Shown here in pieces: positions 1 to 9,397 of a DNA stretch of 64,000 nt. The translations under genes and the position numbers were made by a program. The stretch covers positions 309,997-373,996 of the forward strand of contig CAJTNA010000001.1 in assembly GCA_910577845.1 (NCBI GenBank), given 5' to 3'. How positions within the stretch are numbered: the first letter of the stretch is position 1; each line of letters opens with the position of its first letter. A model generated the notes under the pieces. That model searched no databases, was not told the DNA's origin, and saw only the letters and a program-made list of their open reading frames with translations. The DNA comes from an uncultured Christensenella sp. GTDB lineage: Bacteria; Bacillota; Clostridia; Christensenellales; UBA3700.

Positions 1-191
1 AAAGTTGCATACAAAGCTTCTGGATTTGTATTTAATTGAGGTAAAATAGAGCCATAAACCGAAATCATTGCAAAAATTAGGGGAACAATGATAATCAAAC
101 TTATTGACATACCTCTTACAGTACTTCTTGTAGCTTTTTTCCTTGATTTTAAACTAATTTTAGCAAGTCGCCAATAATCATTCAGTTTCAT
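1..191 (-). CDS. ABC transporter permease, N-terminal fragment (runs off the window)
   Basis: Only the first 63 codons are in the window; the rest lies to the left. The start ATG (191-189) overlaps the TAA stop of the preceding permease by one base (TAATG), so the two are translationally coupled. The visible part begins MKLNDYWRLAKISLKSRKKA and continues into a hydrophobic segment (SISLIIIVPLIFAMISV, about residues 32-48). That is the usual beginning of an FtsX/MacB-type permease: a short amphipathic cytoplasmic start, then TM1 leading to an extracytoplasmic domain. It is the third gene of an ABC exporter operon with the ATPase at 1476-2762. The substrate is unknown. Confidence 0.75.
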   Translation of the reverse strand, partial: MKLNDYWRLAKISLKSRKKATRSTVRGMSISLIIIVPLIFAMISVYGSILPQLNTNPEALYAT

Positions 192-1474
192 TAGTTCACC
201 TCGCTTATTACAGACACAACGTCCATTTTACTAATTCTGTTTAATGATTTTATTGTAAACAATATAACCATAATAGACAAAAGTGCAAACGCCACAATTG
301 GCACATAGAATGGCATACTCAATGTGAAAGTTATGCCTAAAGGTGCTATTACTTTTGCTAGCAATGGATTAAACAAATGGAAAAGACCTATAGTTAAACA
401 ACTTGCAAATATTACAGCTAGCAATATTGAAATAATTGCTTGCACCCTTACAATACTTTTTACTACATTGTTACGCATACCTATTGCTTTCATCATTCCA
501 AAGAATTTTGAGTTTTGTTCCACTGTAATTTGTATTGAATTTGATACACAACCAATACTCAATAGTATTATAATCACAGATACAACAAGCACTATTATAA
601 CAATAATCATATTAAATAGCATTATCATTTTTCTTTCCTCAAGAATTTGAGAATATGCGTATATTCCTTGAGGATTTTTCTTCTCATCATAGGTATTATT
701 TTTATTTTGAAAACTTTTTACTTTGTTAAGTTGAGCCATAGTAGCTGGTTCAGATATTCTAGATTGTTCAAAACTAATACCATTAATACTTATTTCATTA
801 CTAAGTGCATAATTATAGTCTAAAAGTATAAAAGGGCTATGACCAAATGTATACTCTTGATAGTCAACTACACCAGCAATCACTACTTGTTTTGTCTTTA
901 AAGTAGAATTATTATAATTTCCATCACTAGAAGGAATAGTTACACTCAAGTTTAAGGTTTCCCCAACTATAAAACCATTCTGTTCTGCACAATAATCATT
1001 TATCCAAGCATAAGCTTTACCCGAATCAGATTTATTCCAAAGTCTACCACCTATTAAATAGTTTTCACGACCTGCCAACAAATTCTGCTGAGTGTCAATA
1101 AATTTAAAGTTTACCCAATCATTAGAATCTTGCAGTCTCAAGCCATCTCTTGACCACAAAACCACATTTTGCAAAAATGGTAATTCCTTACTTACTTTTT
1201 CTCTAAAACTTTCTATTTCATCTTTCTTAAAATCTTTACATCCATAAAATCCGCCATCATTTTTATCATATTGTGGTAGATATTCCAAAACAACATCGGC
1301 GTGAGTTGAAACATCGCTAACTTCATTTAACACTGTAGCAATATTCACACCAGCTGACGTAACTATTATAATTATGGTTGACAAAACAAATAACACAATA
1401 GTTACAAGCAATGTTCTCAACTTATTGTTAAAAATGTTATGTAAAGATATTTTTAAAATATCCCAAAATCTCAT
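191..1474 (-). CDS. ABC transporter permease, FtsX/MacB type
   Basis: This 427-residue membrane protein has the MacB/FtsX layout: TM1 at about 18-42, a large extracytoplasmic domain of about 240 residues, then three clustered C-terminal TM helices (about 285-310, 340-365 and 390-415). After TM2 comes the NSIQITVEQNSKFFGMMKAIGM segment typical of the FtsX core, where the permease contacts the ATPase. It starts one base after the stop of the ATPase gene and overlaps the next permease by one base, so all three form one operon. Family members export peptides, lipoproteins or antibiotics, or act as mechanotransmitters. Nothing visible identifies the substrate. Confidence 0.85.
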   Translation of the reverse strand: MRFWDILKISLHNIFNNKLRTLLVTIVLFVLSTIIIIVTSAGVNIATVLNEVSDVSTHADVVLEYLPQYDKNDGGFYGCKDFKKDEIESFREKVSKELPFLQNVVLWSRDGLRLQDSNDWVNFKFIDTQQNLLAGRENYLIGGRLWNKSDSGKAYAWINDYCAEQNGFIVGETLNLSVTIPSSDGNYNNSTLKTKQVVIAGVVDYQEYTFGHSPFILLDYNYALSNEISINGISFEQSRISEPATMAQLNKVKSFQNKNNTYDEKKNPQGIYAYSQILEERKMIMLFNMIIVIIVLVVSVIIILLSIGCVSNSIQITVEQNSKFFGMMKAIGMRNNVVKSIVRVQAIISILLAVIFASCLTIGLFHLFNPLLAKVIAPLGITFTLSMPFYVPIVAFALLSIMVILFTIKSLNRISKMDVVSVISEVN

Positions 1475-1475
1475 A

Positions 1476-2762
1476 TTATTTGCCCACCTTTTCTACTTTT
1501 TTAACTGCGGGTTTTGTAGCCTTATCAGCATTAACTACTTTAGGCTTACTTGCCTTGTCCGCCTTTACAACTTTTGGTTTACTTGACTTGTCTGCTTTAA
1601 CAATCTTTGGCTTAGGTGCAACCTTTTCCGCCTTAATTTCTTTTTCAGTGCTTTTTTGTTTTTTGATAGCTATTGTAACAACATCTTCTAAAATTTCACT
1701 TTCAGCTATAGTATCCATTGCTATTTCGGCATTATGCTTCTTGGCTTCCGCTTTCTCTGCGATTGTATCAACTACGACCTCATTTTCTAAATTGGTATTA
1801 GAAGCACTCTCTTCTTTTGCACTTGACTCAACTTTATTTTCAGTTTTACCCTCATTGACAACATTATCACTGACCACATTGTCAGTTGTAGTTACAACTA
1901 CACTTTTCACTTGAGTAGGCTCTACTTGCTCTAACTTTGTATCGTCTTGAGCAATCTCTGTGCTTTCTGCTTGCGTAGTTTCACCATCGTCTGAACTCTT
2001 AGCTACATTTTCTTGTGCTGGTTTTTCTATTAAATTACCATCTGCATCATAGTCACTTGCGTGTTGAGCAGCTTTCTTTGTAGCCTCGTCATTTTCAATA
2101 ATGTTAGATATAACGCCGTCTTTAATTTCAACCATCATATCTGTTTTTCTTGCATCATCAATATTGTGTGTTACTAACAATACAGTTTTACCACTATCAC
2201 AAATCTTTTGCAATAATGCAATTACTTCTTGACCATTTTGGCTATCCAAGTTACCAGTCGGTTCGTCTGCCAAAATGATATCTGGGTCAAACACCAATGC
2301 TCTTGCTATTGACACTCTTTGCTTTTGTCCTCCAGAAAGCTCGCTTGCCTTTTTATTAGCCTTTTCAAGCAAATTCAAACTAGCAATGGCTTCCATAGCT
2401 TTTGCCTCACGCTCTTTGCGTTTCATACCAGCAATTGTCATAGGCATTGCTACATTTTCAAGCACCGTAAAGGTTGGTTCTAAATAGAATGATTGGAATA
2501 TATAACCAATTTTTCTATTACGATAATCTGCAAGTTGATTAGCAGATTTGTTATTTAAAACTTCGCCGTCAATCTCAACAGTACCAGATGTGCAAGAATC
2601 TAATGCACCAACAATATTCATAAGTGTTGACTTACCACTGCCTGACTTACCTACAATAGCAATAAATTTACCGCTTGGCAGTTCCAAATTAACATCTTTC
2701 AATGCGTGAACTGAACTATCACCCTTACCATAAACCTTATTAACGTTAGTTAATTTTATCAT
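1476..2762 (-). CDS. ABC transporter ATP-binding protein with long low-complexity C-terminal tail
   Basis: This is the ATPase of a MacB/LolD/BceA-type exporter. The ABC domain fills about residues 1-230: Walker A GKSGSGKST (38-46), signature LSGGQKQR, Walker B ILADEPTGNLDS and the switch histidine in LLVTHN. The start is set at 2762 because an AAAGGAG Shine-Dalgarno (2769-2775) lies six bases upstream; the in-frame ATG at 2789 has no such site. Unusually, about 195 further residues follow. They are rich in Glu, Ala, Thr and Val and end in imperfect Lys-rich repeats of the KADKASKPKVV type. ABC ATPases of this class are normally 220-250 residues. The tail has no recognisable domain. The two permeases follow directly downstream. 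Confidence 0.88.
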   Translation of the reverse strand: MIKLTNVNKVYGKGDSSVHALKDVNLELPSGKFIAIVGKSGSGKSTLMNIVGALDSCTSGTVEIDGEVLNNKSANQLADYRNRKIGYIFQSFYLEPTFTVLENVAMPMTIAGMKRKEREAKAMEAIASLNLLEKANKKASELSGGQKQRVSIARALVFDPDIILADEPTGNLDSQNGQEVIALLQKICDSGKTVLLVTHNIDDARKTDMMVEIKDGVISNIIENDEATKKAAQHASDYDADGNLIEKPAQENVAKSSDDGETTQAESTEIAQDDTKLEQVEPTQVKSVVVTTTDNVVSDNVVNEGKTENKVESSAKEESASNTNLENEVVVDTIAEKAEAKKHNAEIAMDTIAESEILEDVVTIAIKKQKSTEKEIKAEKVAPKPKIVKADKSSKPKVVKADKASKPKVVNADKATKPAVKKVEKVGK

Positions 2763-2799
2763 ACAAAACTCCTTTAGGAAATTATTCACATAAATTAGT

Positions 2800-2815
2800 C
2801 CCGATTTTTAACGGG
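2800..2815. other. Small hairpin of the CCGATTTT family, upstream of the ABC operon
   Basis: CCCG-ATTTTTAA-CGGG followed on the plus strand by a T run (2816-2821). It lies about 40 bases upstream of the ATPase start, in what would be its 5' leader on the minus strand. Read on the plus strand it looks like a weak terminator, but no plus-strand gene precedes it. It belongs to a set of intergenic hairpins sharing the core CCGATTTT (see findings). Confidence 0.5.
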
Positions 2816-3124
2816 TTTTTAAACAAAAATGCAACAAATTTGTAATAATGTTTCTTTCATTATACACTATAAATATAATTTAGTCAATGCAAAACCATAT
2901 GTATTTTAGTAAAAAAAGTAAACAAGCTTTATAATTAAATATTATATACTTTTTAAATTACTAATAAATATATTATTACAATTAAGCTTTAATTAAGGAT
3001 ATTAACAATGAAATTATCTAAAAGCACTAAAAATTAAGATAAAAACATTCAAAAAAAGGCTAATTATACAAAAATGCATTTGTTTAATTTAACATATAAA
3101 ACTTTAATAATTGACTGATAAACA

Positions 3125-3148
3125 AACAACGGCTTTTCAGCCGTTGTT
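3125..3148. terminator. Hairpin terminator, copy 1 of a repeated terminator
   Basis: AACAACGGC-TTTTCA-GCCGTTGTT: a 9-bp perfect stem followed on the plus strand by a T-rich tract and preceded by A-rich sequence, so it could work on both strands. Roughly 45 bases around it are nearly identical to the terminator downstream of glyS (43362-43385). Confidence 0.7.
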
Positions 3149-3209
3149 TTGGTTTTTTATATGATAATTAAAGTTATGTATCATTAAATTTGATTATCTC
3201 AAATTTAAA

Positions 3210-3227
3210 CAAAAGCTAACGCTTTTG
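3210..3227 (-). terminator. Probable guaB terminator
   Basis: CAAAAGC-loop-GCTTTTG, a 7-bp stem about 65 bases past the guaB stop. On the minus strand it is followed by TTTAAATTT. It is the first hairpin downstream of guaB; the stronger one at 3125-3148 would serve as backup. Confidence 0.5.
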
Positions 3228-3291
3228 ACAACATTGTTTAATCTAGTTAGACGCAATATTAATAGACAATTTAAACTATACAAGTATTTTA

Positions 3292-4749
3292 TCAAACACC
3301 TTTAGTTGCGTAGTTTGGTGCTTCCTTTGTTATGCTAATGTCGTGTGGATGGCTTTCAATTAATGCTGCGTTTGTAATCTTAACAAACTTAGCATTTTTA
3401 CGCAATGATTCCACATCTGGCATACCACAATAACCCATACCACTACGAATACCGCCAACAAGTTGGAATACAACTTCTTGCAAACTACCTCTAAATGGTA
3501 CACGTCCCTCAACGCCCTCTGGAACAAGCTTTTTAGCATTAGATTGGAAGTATCTGTCCTTACTACCATTATTCATAGCACCCAAAGAACCCATACCACG
3601 ATAAACTTTAAAGCTTCTACCCTGGAACATTTCAATCTCACCCGGAGTTTCTGCAGTACCAGCGAACAAGCTACCAATCATAACCGCACTTGCACCAGCA
3701 CCCAAAGCTTTAACAATATCACCACTAAACTTGATACCGCCATCAGCAATAATTCTTTTACCTAGCTTGTCTGCCATTTCAGCACAATTCATAACAGCTG
3801 TCATTTGAGGAACACCGATACCAGCAATAATTCTTGTAGTACAAATAGAACCTGGGCCAATACCAACTTTAACAACATCTGCACCGCTTTCAATAAGTGC
3901 TTTTGTAGCCTCTGCAGTAGCAACATTACCAGCACACAAGTTAAGATTAGGGAATTTAGCTTTAACTTTTTTAACCATATCAAGAACGCCTTGGTTGTGA
4001 CCGTGAGCTGTATCAATAGTAATAAGGTCAACTTTAGATTTAACAAGTTCCTCAACCCTTTCCATAGTGTCATTAGTAACACCTACGGCAGCACCAGCAA
4101 GCAATCTACCATTGCTATCCTTCGCACTATTTGGATATTGAATAGCTTTTTCAATATCTTTAATAGTAATCAAACCTTTCAAATTATTTTTATCGTCAAC
4201 GATTGGCAATTTTTCAATTCTGTGTTTGCAAAGCAACTTTTGAGCTTCTTCTAAAGTAGTGCCTTGTTTAGCAGTAATAAGATTTTCGCTTGTCATAACA
4301 TCGCTGATTAGTTTAGAAAAATCTGTTTCAAATCTCAAGTCACGATTAGTAATAATACCTACCAATTTGCCTTTTACGGTAATAGGTACACCGCTAATTC
4401 TATATTTTCTCATAAGGTTGTTAGCATCTTCCAAAGTGTTAGTTGGTGCTAAAAAGAAAGGGTCAGTAATAACGCCGTGTTCACTTCTTTTTACTCTGTC
4501 TACATGCAAAGCTTGCTCTGCAATAGATAAGTTTTTATGTATCATACCAATACCACCCTCACGTGCGATTGCAATTGCAAGTTCATACTCAGTAACGGTA
4601 TCCATACTTGCACTAAGTAGTGGAATATTCAACTTAATTTCATTGGTCAACTGAGTTGCCAAACTAACGGTATTAGGTAAAACATTTGAATATTGTGGAA
4701 TCAACAACACGTCATCAAAAGTCAATCCTTCCTCAACAATTTTATTCAT
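3292..4749 (-). CDS. guaB: IMP dehydrogenase
   Basis: Oxidises IMP to XMP with NAD+, the committed step to GMP. At 485 residues it is a normal-length bacterial GuaB. The (beta/alpha)8 barrel begins with GLTFDDVLLIPQYS. Two CBS domains are inserted at about residues 93-205. The catalytic Cys303 lies in the loop GIGPGSICTTR, and the flap and GMGSLGAM segments follow. The start at 4749 is preferred over the ATG at 4776 because AAGGAG (4759-4764) lies nine bases upstream. It is a single-gene unit with its own sigma-A-like promoter and terminators. The next enzyme of the pathway, an unusual GuaA, is encoded at 34647-35909 rather than adjacent. Confidence 0.97.
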   Translation of the reverse strand: MNKIVEEGLTFDDVLLIPQYSNVLPNTVSLATQLTNEIKLNIPLLSASMDTVTEYELAIAIAREGGIGMIHKNLSIAEQALHVDRVKRSEHGVITDPFFLAPTNTLEDANNLMRKYRISGVPITVKGKLVGIITNRDLRFETDFSKLISDVMTSENLITAKQGTTLEEAQKLLCKHRIEKLPIVDDKNNLKGLITIKDIEKAIQYPNSAKDSNGRLLAGAAVGVTNDTMERVEELVKSKVDLITIDTAHGHNQGVLDMVKKVKAKFPNLNLCAGNVATAEATKALIESGADVVKVGIGPGSICTTRIIAGIGVPQMTAVMNCAEMADKLGKRIIADGGIKFSGDIVKALGAGASAVMIGSLFAGTAETPGEIEMFQGRSFKVYRGMGSLGAMNNGSKDRYFQSNAKKLVPEGVEGRVPFRGSLQEVVFQLVGGIRSGMGYCGMPDVESLRKNAKFVKITNAALIESHPHDISITKEAPNYATKGV

Positions 4750-4792
4750 AACAGCTATCTCCTTATGTTCGTTCAAAGTATATATTTAAATT

Positions 4793-4821
4793 ATTTTAAT
4801 AGATATTGAAAAAAAAGTCAA
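4793..4821 (-). promoter_or_regulatory. Probable sigma-A promoter of guaB
   Basis: On the minus strand, TTGACT (4821-4816), a 17-base spacer and TAAAAT (4798-4793). It ends about 44 bases before the guaB ATG. The match to the housekeeping consensus is good. No PurR box or guanine riboswitch is evident. Confidence 0.6.
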
Positions 4822-4951
4822 TTGATTAAAGCCAATCTATAAAAAAAATTAAAAATTTACTTAATTTATCGAAATATGGCTTAAAATTATATAAAATCTG
4901 CTATTAAAAATGGACAAGCGTTGCAATACATAAAAAAAATACATTTACCTA

Positions 4952-4980
4952 TTGCTTTTGAATATTTATTATGTTATAAT
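4952..4980 (+). promoter_or_regulatory. Probable sigma-A promoter of the GH3 gene
   Basis: TTGCTT (4952-4957), a 17-base spacer and a perfect TATAAT (4975-4980), about 38 bases ahead of the GH3 start codon. No obvious catabolite-responsive (cre) palindrome was noticed beside it. Confidence 0.65.
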
Positions 4981-5018
4981 TAAAATAGATTATTATATTT
5001 ACAAAATTGAGGTAAATA

Positions 5019-7922
5019 ATGGAAAATAGAATTCACGACTTAATTAGAAATATGACATTGTTTGAAAAAGCGTCATTATGTAGTGGTCAAACATTTTGGG
5101 AAACTAAGACTGTTGATAGGCTTAACATACCATCTTTGATGATGTCTGATGGTCCTCACGGATTGAGGAAAGAAAACAATGACGATGCGGATAATGTTGC
5201 TTTAAAAAGTAGCTTCCCTGCTACTAGCTTTCCACCTGCTGTTAATATGGCTACGACTTGGAATCCAGATTTAGTTAAACAAGTAGGTAGAGCTTTAGGT
5301 GAGCAATGTATTAATCAAGGCATTGACGTAATTCTAGGTCCAGGAACTAATATCAAGAGGTCTCCACTTTGTGGCAGAAACTTTGAGTATTTTTCTGAAG
5401 ACCCATATCTTGCGGGCAAAATGTCAAGCAACTACATAAAAGGAACAAAAACTACGGGGGTTGGCACTTCCCTAAAGCACTTTGCTGTTAACAGCCAAGA
5501 AACTAATCGTATGACTATTAATGAGGTAGTTGACGAACGTACTTTTCGTGAGATATATCTTACACCATTTGAGATAGCTGTTAAAGAGGCTCAACCAGAA
5601 ACTGTAATGTGTAGTTATAACCGCATTAATGGTGTATACAGCTCTGATAACAAATATTTATTAACAGATATTTTACGTAATGAATGGGGTTTTGAGGGGC
5701 TAGTAGTATCTGACTGGAACGCTGTTAATGACAGAGTTCAAGGTATAATTGCTGGTATGGATTTGGAAATGCCTAGCTGTGGTGGAAGGACTGATAAAGA
5801 AATTGTAAAAGCAGTACTTGACGGCTCTCTTGCAGAGGCTGACCTTGACATTGTTGTTGAAAGGATATTGACTTTACTATTTAAAGTTATCAATGCACGT
5901 GATGATGGATATTTTTACAATTATCGTGACGGACACCGCTTAGCAAGATTGGTTGCAAACGAGTCAATAGTTCTTATGAAAAACGATAAGAATATTTTGC
6001 CAATTGACCACACTAATAAAATTACTGTAATTGGTAGTCTTGCAAAGACTATTCGTTATCAAGGTGCTGGTAGTTCAAGAATCAATCCTTACAACCTAGT
6101 AAGCTTTACAGATTATTTGGAAAGTCACAAATTGAAATTTGAATATAAAGAGGGTTACAAACTAACAAATGATGGTTATGACGAAGCTTTATTCAATGAG
6201 GCTGTACAAACAGCTAAAACAAGCGAAAAAGTTATTTTGTTTGTAGGTTTGACAGACTCATATGAGTGCGAGGGGTATGACCGTAAGGATATGACAATTC
6301 CAGCTAGTCATAGTAAATTGATTGAGGCAATTAGCGAAGTTAACGAAAATTTAGTAGTTGTTTTACTTGGTGGTTCACCAATTGAAATGCCTTGGATAGA
6401 CAAAGTTCACACATTATTAAACGCTTACTTACCTGGCGAGGCAGCTGGTGAAGCGATTGCCGATATAATTTATGGTATAGTAAATCCTAGTGGTAAACTT
6501 GCGGAGACATATCCAATTAATTTAAGTGACTATATTGGCTCTAAATATTATGTAGGTGCACCAAAAACAAGCGAACATCGTGAGGGTATGTTTGTAGGCT
6601 ACAGATATTATGATAGTGCTAATAAAAATGTACAATTCCCGTTCGGTCACGGCTTGAGTTATACTACTTTTGAATATTCAGACCTAAAACTTTCAAGCAA
6701 AAATATCAAAGAGGACGAAACTTTAACACTAACCTTTAACATTACCAACACAGGTAAGTTTGACGGACAAGAGATTGCCCAAGTTTACATAAGTGATATT
6801 GAAAGCACAATCTTTAGACCTAAAAAGGAACTAAAAGGCTTTAAAAAAGTATTTATAAAAGCTGGCGAAACTGAAACAGTCACTATTGAACTTGATAAGC
6901 GTAGTTTTGCTTATTACAATGTTGAAATAAAGGACTGGGCTGTTGAAAGTGGAGAGTTTGAGATAATTGTAGGTGCTTCATCTAGAGATATTAGACTTAC
7001 TACAAAAGTTAATGTGACTGGTAATGAAAGCATTACTCACCTAGACTACAGAGAAACTGCACCAGTTTATTACAATCTAGAAAGTGCTGAGGAGATTCCT
7101 ACTGAGCAATTTGAGGCTGTATATGGTGATAAAATGCCTCCAAACCAACTTGCTAAACGTGGTGAATTTGACAAAAACACTACTATTGGTGAAATGAAAT
7201 GTTGCATAATAGGTAAATTATTCTGCAAATTTGCACCAGCCGTTATTAAAAGCCAAGTTCCAGATGCGGATATGACAACTATGCTTATGTTGCAACAAGG
7301 TATGGAAGAAATGCCAATGCGTGGGCTATCTGGTGTTACGAGTGGTTTGCTTGATAATATCGTTACAGAGGGTATAATTTTGTGGGGTAACAAACATAGG
7401 TTAAAAGGCTTAGGCAAAATGTTGAAAGGATTATTCCTTTCTATCAAAAATATCCGTAATATATCAAGCGAAACAAAGGTTACAAGAGAGCGTAAAAAGA
7501 TTAGAGAGGAACAAAAACGCCTTAAACTAGAACGTAGAAAACTTATTCGTGACCAAGAGGACTACATTAAGACTCTTGAGAAAGAAATGGATGAGTTGAA
7601 CAGAATTCTTAAAGACATTGACGACCCTGCAAAATTGAAAGAATATAAAACACAGCATAAAAAGAATATCCAAAATATCAAAACAAATATTGAGGAAATT
7701 AAAGTACAAAGCAGAAAAGACCTTGACGATATGAAAAAGAAAGGTAAAATAGATTTGCAAGAAAAACGTACTGAGGAAAAAGAAATTAAAAAGGCATTAA
7801 AAGATTATTTGACAAATATGGATAACGAAATGGATACTGAGGAAGAAAAGCAACATATCATTGCCCTACTATTAGGCAATAAAAAGCATACTTCTGAGGA
7901 GTCTGAGGATGACAATCAATAA
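5019..7922 (+). CDS. Glycoside hydrolase family 3 (beta-glucosidase-like) with coiled-coil C-terminal tail
   Basis: This 967-residue enzyme has the GH3 order. The N-terminal TIM-barrel domain (about 1-300) has MSDGPHGLR, KHFAVNSQE and SYNRING, with the nucleophile Asp232 in VVSDWNAV. The alpha/beta sandwich (about 310-545) has YECEGYDRKDM (Glu416/418), which probably supplies the acid/base. A fibronectin-III-like domain follows (about 545-665, opening PFGHGLSYTTFEYS). Residues about 690-815 resemble the extension seen in clostridial GH3 proteins (MPMRGLSGV segment). Residues about 815-967 are very rich in Lys and Glu and look like a coiled coil, which is unusual for GH3. No signal peptide is visible, so it is probably cytoplasmic and acts on imported oligosaccharides or glycosides. 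The GAGG Shine-Dalgarno is close to the ATG. Confidence 0.92.
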   Translation: MENRIHDLIRNMTLFEKASLCSGQTFWETKTVDRLNIPSLMMSDGPHGLRKENNDDADNVALKSSFPATSFPPAVNMATTWNPDLVKQVGRALGEQCINQGIDVILGPGTNIKRSPLCGRNFEYFSEDPYLAGKMSSNYIKGTKTTGVGTSLKHFAVNSQETNRMTINEVVDERTFREIYLTPFEIAVKEAQPETVMCSYNRINGVYSSDNKYLLTDILRNEWGFEGLVVSDWNAVNDRVQGIIAGMDLEMPSCGGRTDKEIVKAVLDGSLAEADLDIVVERILTLLFKVINARDDGYFYNYRDGHRLARLVANESIVLMKNDKNILPIDHTNKITVIGSLAKTIRYQGAGSSRINPYNLVSFTDYLESHKLKFEYKEGYKLTNDGYDEALFNEAVQTAKTSEKVILFVGLTDSYECEGYDRKDMTIPASHSKLIEAISEVNENLVVVLLGGSPIEMPWIDKVHTLLNAYLPGEAAGEAIADIIYGIVNPSGKLAETYPINLSDYIGSKYYVGAPKTSEHREGMFVGYRYYDSANKNVQFPFGHGLSYTTFEYSDLKLSSKNIKEDETLTLTFNITNTGKFDGQEIAQVYISDIESTIFRPKKELKGFKKVFIKAGETETVTIELDKRSFAYYNVEIKDWAVESGEFEIIVGASSRDIRLTTKVNVTGNESITHLDYRETAPVYYNLESAEEIPTEQFEAVYGDKMPPNQLAKRGEFDKNTTIGEMKCCIIGKLFCKFAPAVIKSQVPDADMTTMLMLQQGMEEMPMRGLSGVTSGLLDNIVTEGIILWGNKHRLKGLGKMLKGLFLSIKNIRNISSETKVTRERKKIREEQKRLKLERRKLIRDQEDYIKTLEKEMDELNRILKDIDDPAKLKEYKTQHKKNIQNIKTNIEEIKVQSRKDLDDMKKKGKIDLQEKRTEEKEIKKALKDYLTNMDNEMDTEEEKQHIIALLLGNKKHTSEESEDDNQ

Positions 7923-8463
7923 TAATCAATTAAACTATGCATTTATTAATCAAAAATAAATTAATTGCTTACCTAAATGCGATTAATAGTCACAAATTTT
8001 ATTCTACTCTTTATAGCTTTTATTACTATTGCATTGTGTAGTATGGCATAAAAGATAACAATGTAAACTTTTGATATAGAATAAATTAATTACCTTGATT
8101 TGTCTAAATGTATTTAAAATATAATTAGTATAAAAGTAATTGTATATAATTATAATAACTCAAAAATATTAAAACACAAAATGAACCGATTTTCGGTTCA
8201 TTTGTTTTTAAAGTTAAATTAACACTTGTCTTATCAATCTCAATGTAGTTTTTCATTCATATTGTGTATTGAAATTCTTGTTATGATTTTATTCATTCTA
8301 TTATTGTGGAAATTAAATTTTTTGCTGTAAAATCTACATTAATTTGATAAGTGTAACTTGAAACTAATCTAAACATAGTTTATCTTATACTTATCTTGAC
8401 TAATTCTATCCTTGAAACAAATTATATATAGCTAATAAAATAGATTTACCAAAAATTACTTTA
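7923..8463. other. Intergenic region between GH3 and the YtxC-like gene
   Basis: About 540 AT-rich bases between converging genes. Apart from the hairpin at 8181-8201 I see no gene, RNA or repeat in it. Confidence 0.6.
8181..8201. terminator. Bidirectional terminator hairpin
   Basis: ATGAACCGA-TTT-TCGGTTCAT, a perfect 9-bp stem with an A-rich 5' flank and a T-rich 3' flank. It lies between the convergent GH3 and YtxC-like genes and could serve both. The loop and inner stem belong to the CCGATTTT set. Confidence 0.7.
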
Positions 8464-9162
8464 TTACAACACCTTGACTTTAACTAGTTTAGATAAACAT
8501 TCATAAAGCGAGCCTTTTATTTGATTTTTTTCAATAATTAATTCAGTTGGACTTTCCGCAATTACTGTATTTATCAAGTTAAAATCGTCATTTTTATATA
8601 GTTTGACATTATCCACCATTACGCCGTCAGAAACATTGGCAAGTAAAATATCTGGATATTGTGCTAAAAACAAACTTTTATCACTATTTCGATTACTCAT
8701 TAAAAAATTAATAACATTATAAATATCTTGTTCCGACTCATTATACACAAGTACCTCGCCGATGTTTTTCAGTTCTTCCCATTCCTCACTCATATCATTT
8801 AGTTTAAAGTTAAATGTTCCCTCTACAGATATTGTTTCTTTATCTTTTATTATATCAATTACTTGACCGACCTCACCATCTAAATCAAAGTATAACAACG
8901 CAGCCAAACAAGCAACATTTGCAAAAGTATACTCTACCTCGTCAAAAGCTGAAATTATTGATTGATATTTATGTGAAAGGATAATAGATTTTGCAACAAA
9001 CTTTAAAAAGCTGTCACATTGGTTGCTATCCACTTCAACCTCAAAAAATATAAATGTATAAGATTTTTTCAGTTTAAACTTTATTCCACTGCTTGCGAAA
9101 TTGTTAATCAAATACTCATAAGCAATTGAATTATTCTTTTCTATAATAACCTTTTTATTCAT
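8464..9162 (-). CDS. YtxC-like sporulation-associated protein (tentative)
   Basis: A 232-residue soluble protein without signal peptide or obvious catalytic motif. The middle part (ISVEGTFNFKLNDMSEEWEE, then a predicted helix ending NVINFLM) and the C-terminal part (LINTVIAESPTELIIEKN) resemble what I remember of YtxC, a sporulation-associated protein of unknown function in Bacillus and Clostridium, in order and spacing. It is somewhat shorter than B. subtilis YtxC. GAGGTG lies just ahead of the ATG. It stands alone, convergent with GH3 and divergent from the alpha-galactosidase; in Bacillus, ytxC is near thrS, so there is no synteny support. The call rests on pattern memory only. Confidence 0.45.
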   Translation of the reverse strand: MNKKVIIEKNNSIAYEYLINNFASSGIKFKLKKSYTFIFFEVEVDSNQCDSFLKFVAKSIILSHKYQSIISAFDEVEYTFANVACLAALLYFDLDGEVGQVIDIIKDKETISVEGTFNFKLNDMSEEWEELKNIGEVLVYNESEQDIYNVINFLMSNRNSDKSLFLAQYPDILLANVSDGVMVDNVKLYKNDDFNLINTVIAESPTELIIEKNQIKGSLYECLSKLVKVKVL

Positions 9163-9283
9163 AACACCTCATAATTAACTTTTTTGCAATAGCTATTAAC
9201 TTTGCTAGACACTATCATTAAGTAGTTTATGCTAATAAGGCAATAATAAATTACTTTTTATTATAAAAAAGATACCACTTATT

Positions 9284-9310
9284 GACATTTTTTAAATATT
9301 GATATATACT
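9284..9310 (+). promoter_or_regulatory. Possible promoter of the alpha-galactosidase gene
   Basis: A perfect TTGACA (9284-9289) with TATACT (9305-9310) 15 bases downstream. The spacer is shorter than ideal, so this is only a candidate. It lies about 88 bases ahead of the start codon. Confidence 0.4.
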
Positions 9311-9397
9311 AAAGCTAGTACATAAATGAAATAGGTAAAAAAAGGCATTTTTTAGTGCAATAATAATTAAACTATTTATGAGATATAAGGAGAAATT

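Larger units (their letters stand above)
2822..3291. other. Intergenic region between guaB and the ABC operon
   Basis: About 470 AT-rich bases without a credible gene. It holds two hairpins listed separately (3125-3148 and 3210-3227) that can terminate guaB. The rest is A/T homopolymer-rich, with no other structure that I can see. Confidence 0.6.

Noticed and set aside
1480..1914. 144-codon plus-strand frame rich in Leu, Ser and Thr
   Set aside because: It is antisense to the Lys/Ala/Glu-rich tail of the ABC ATPase, whose composition keeps the opposite frame open; no ribosome site.
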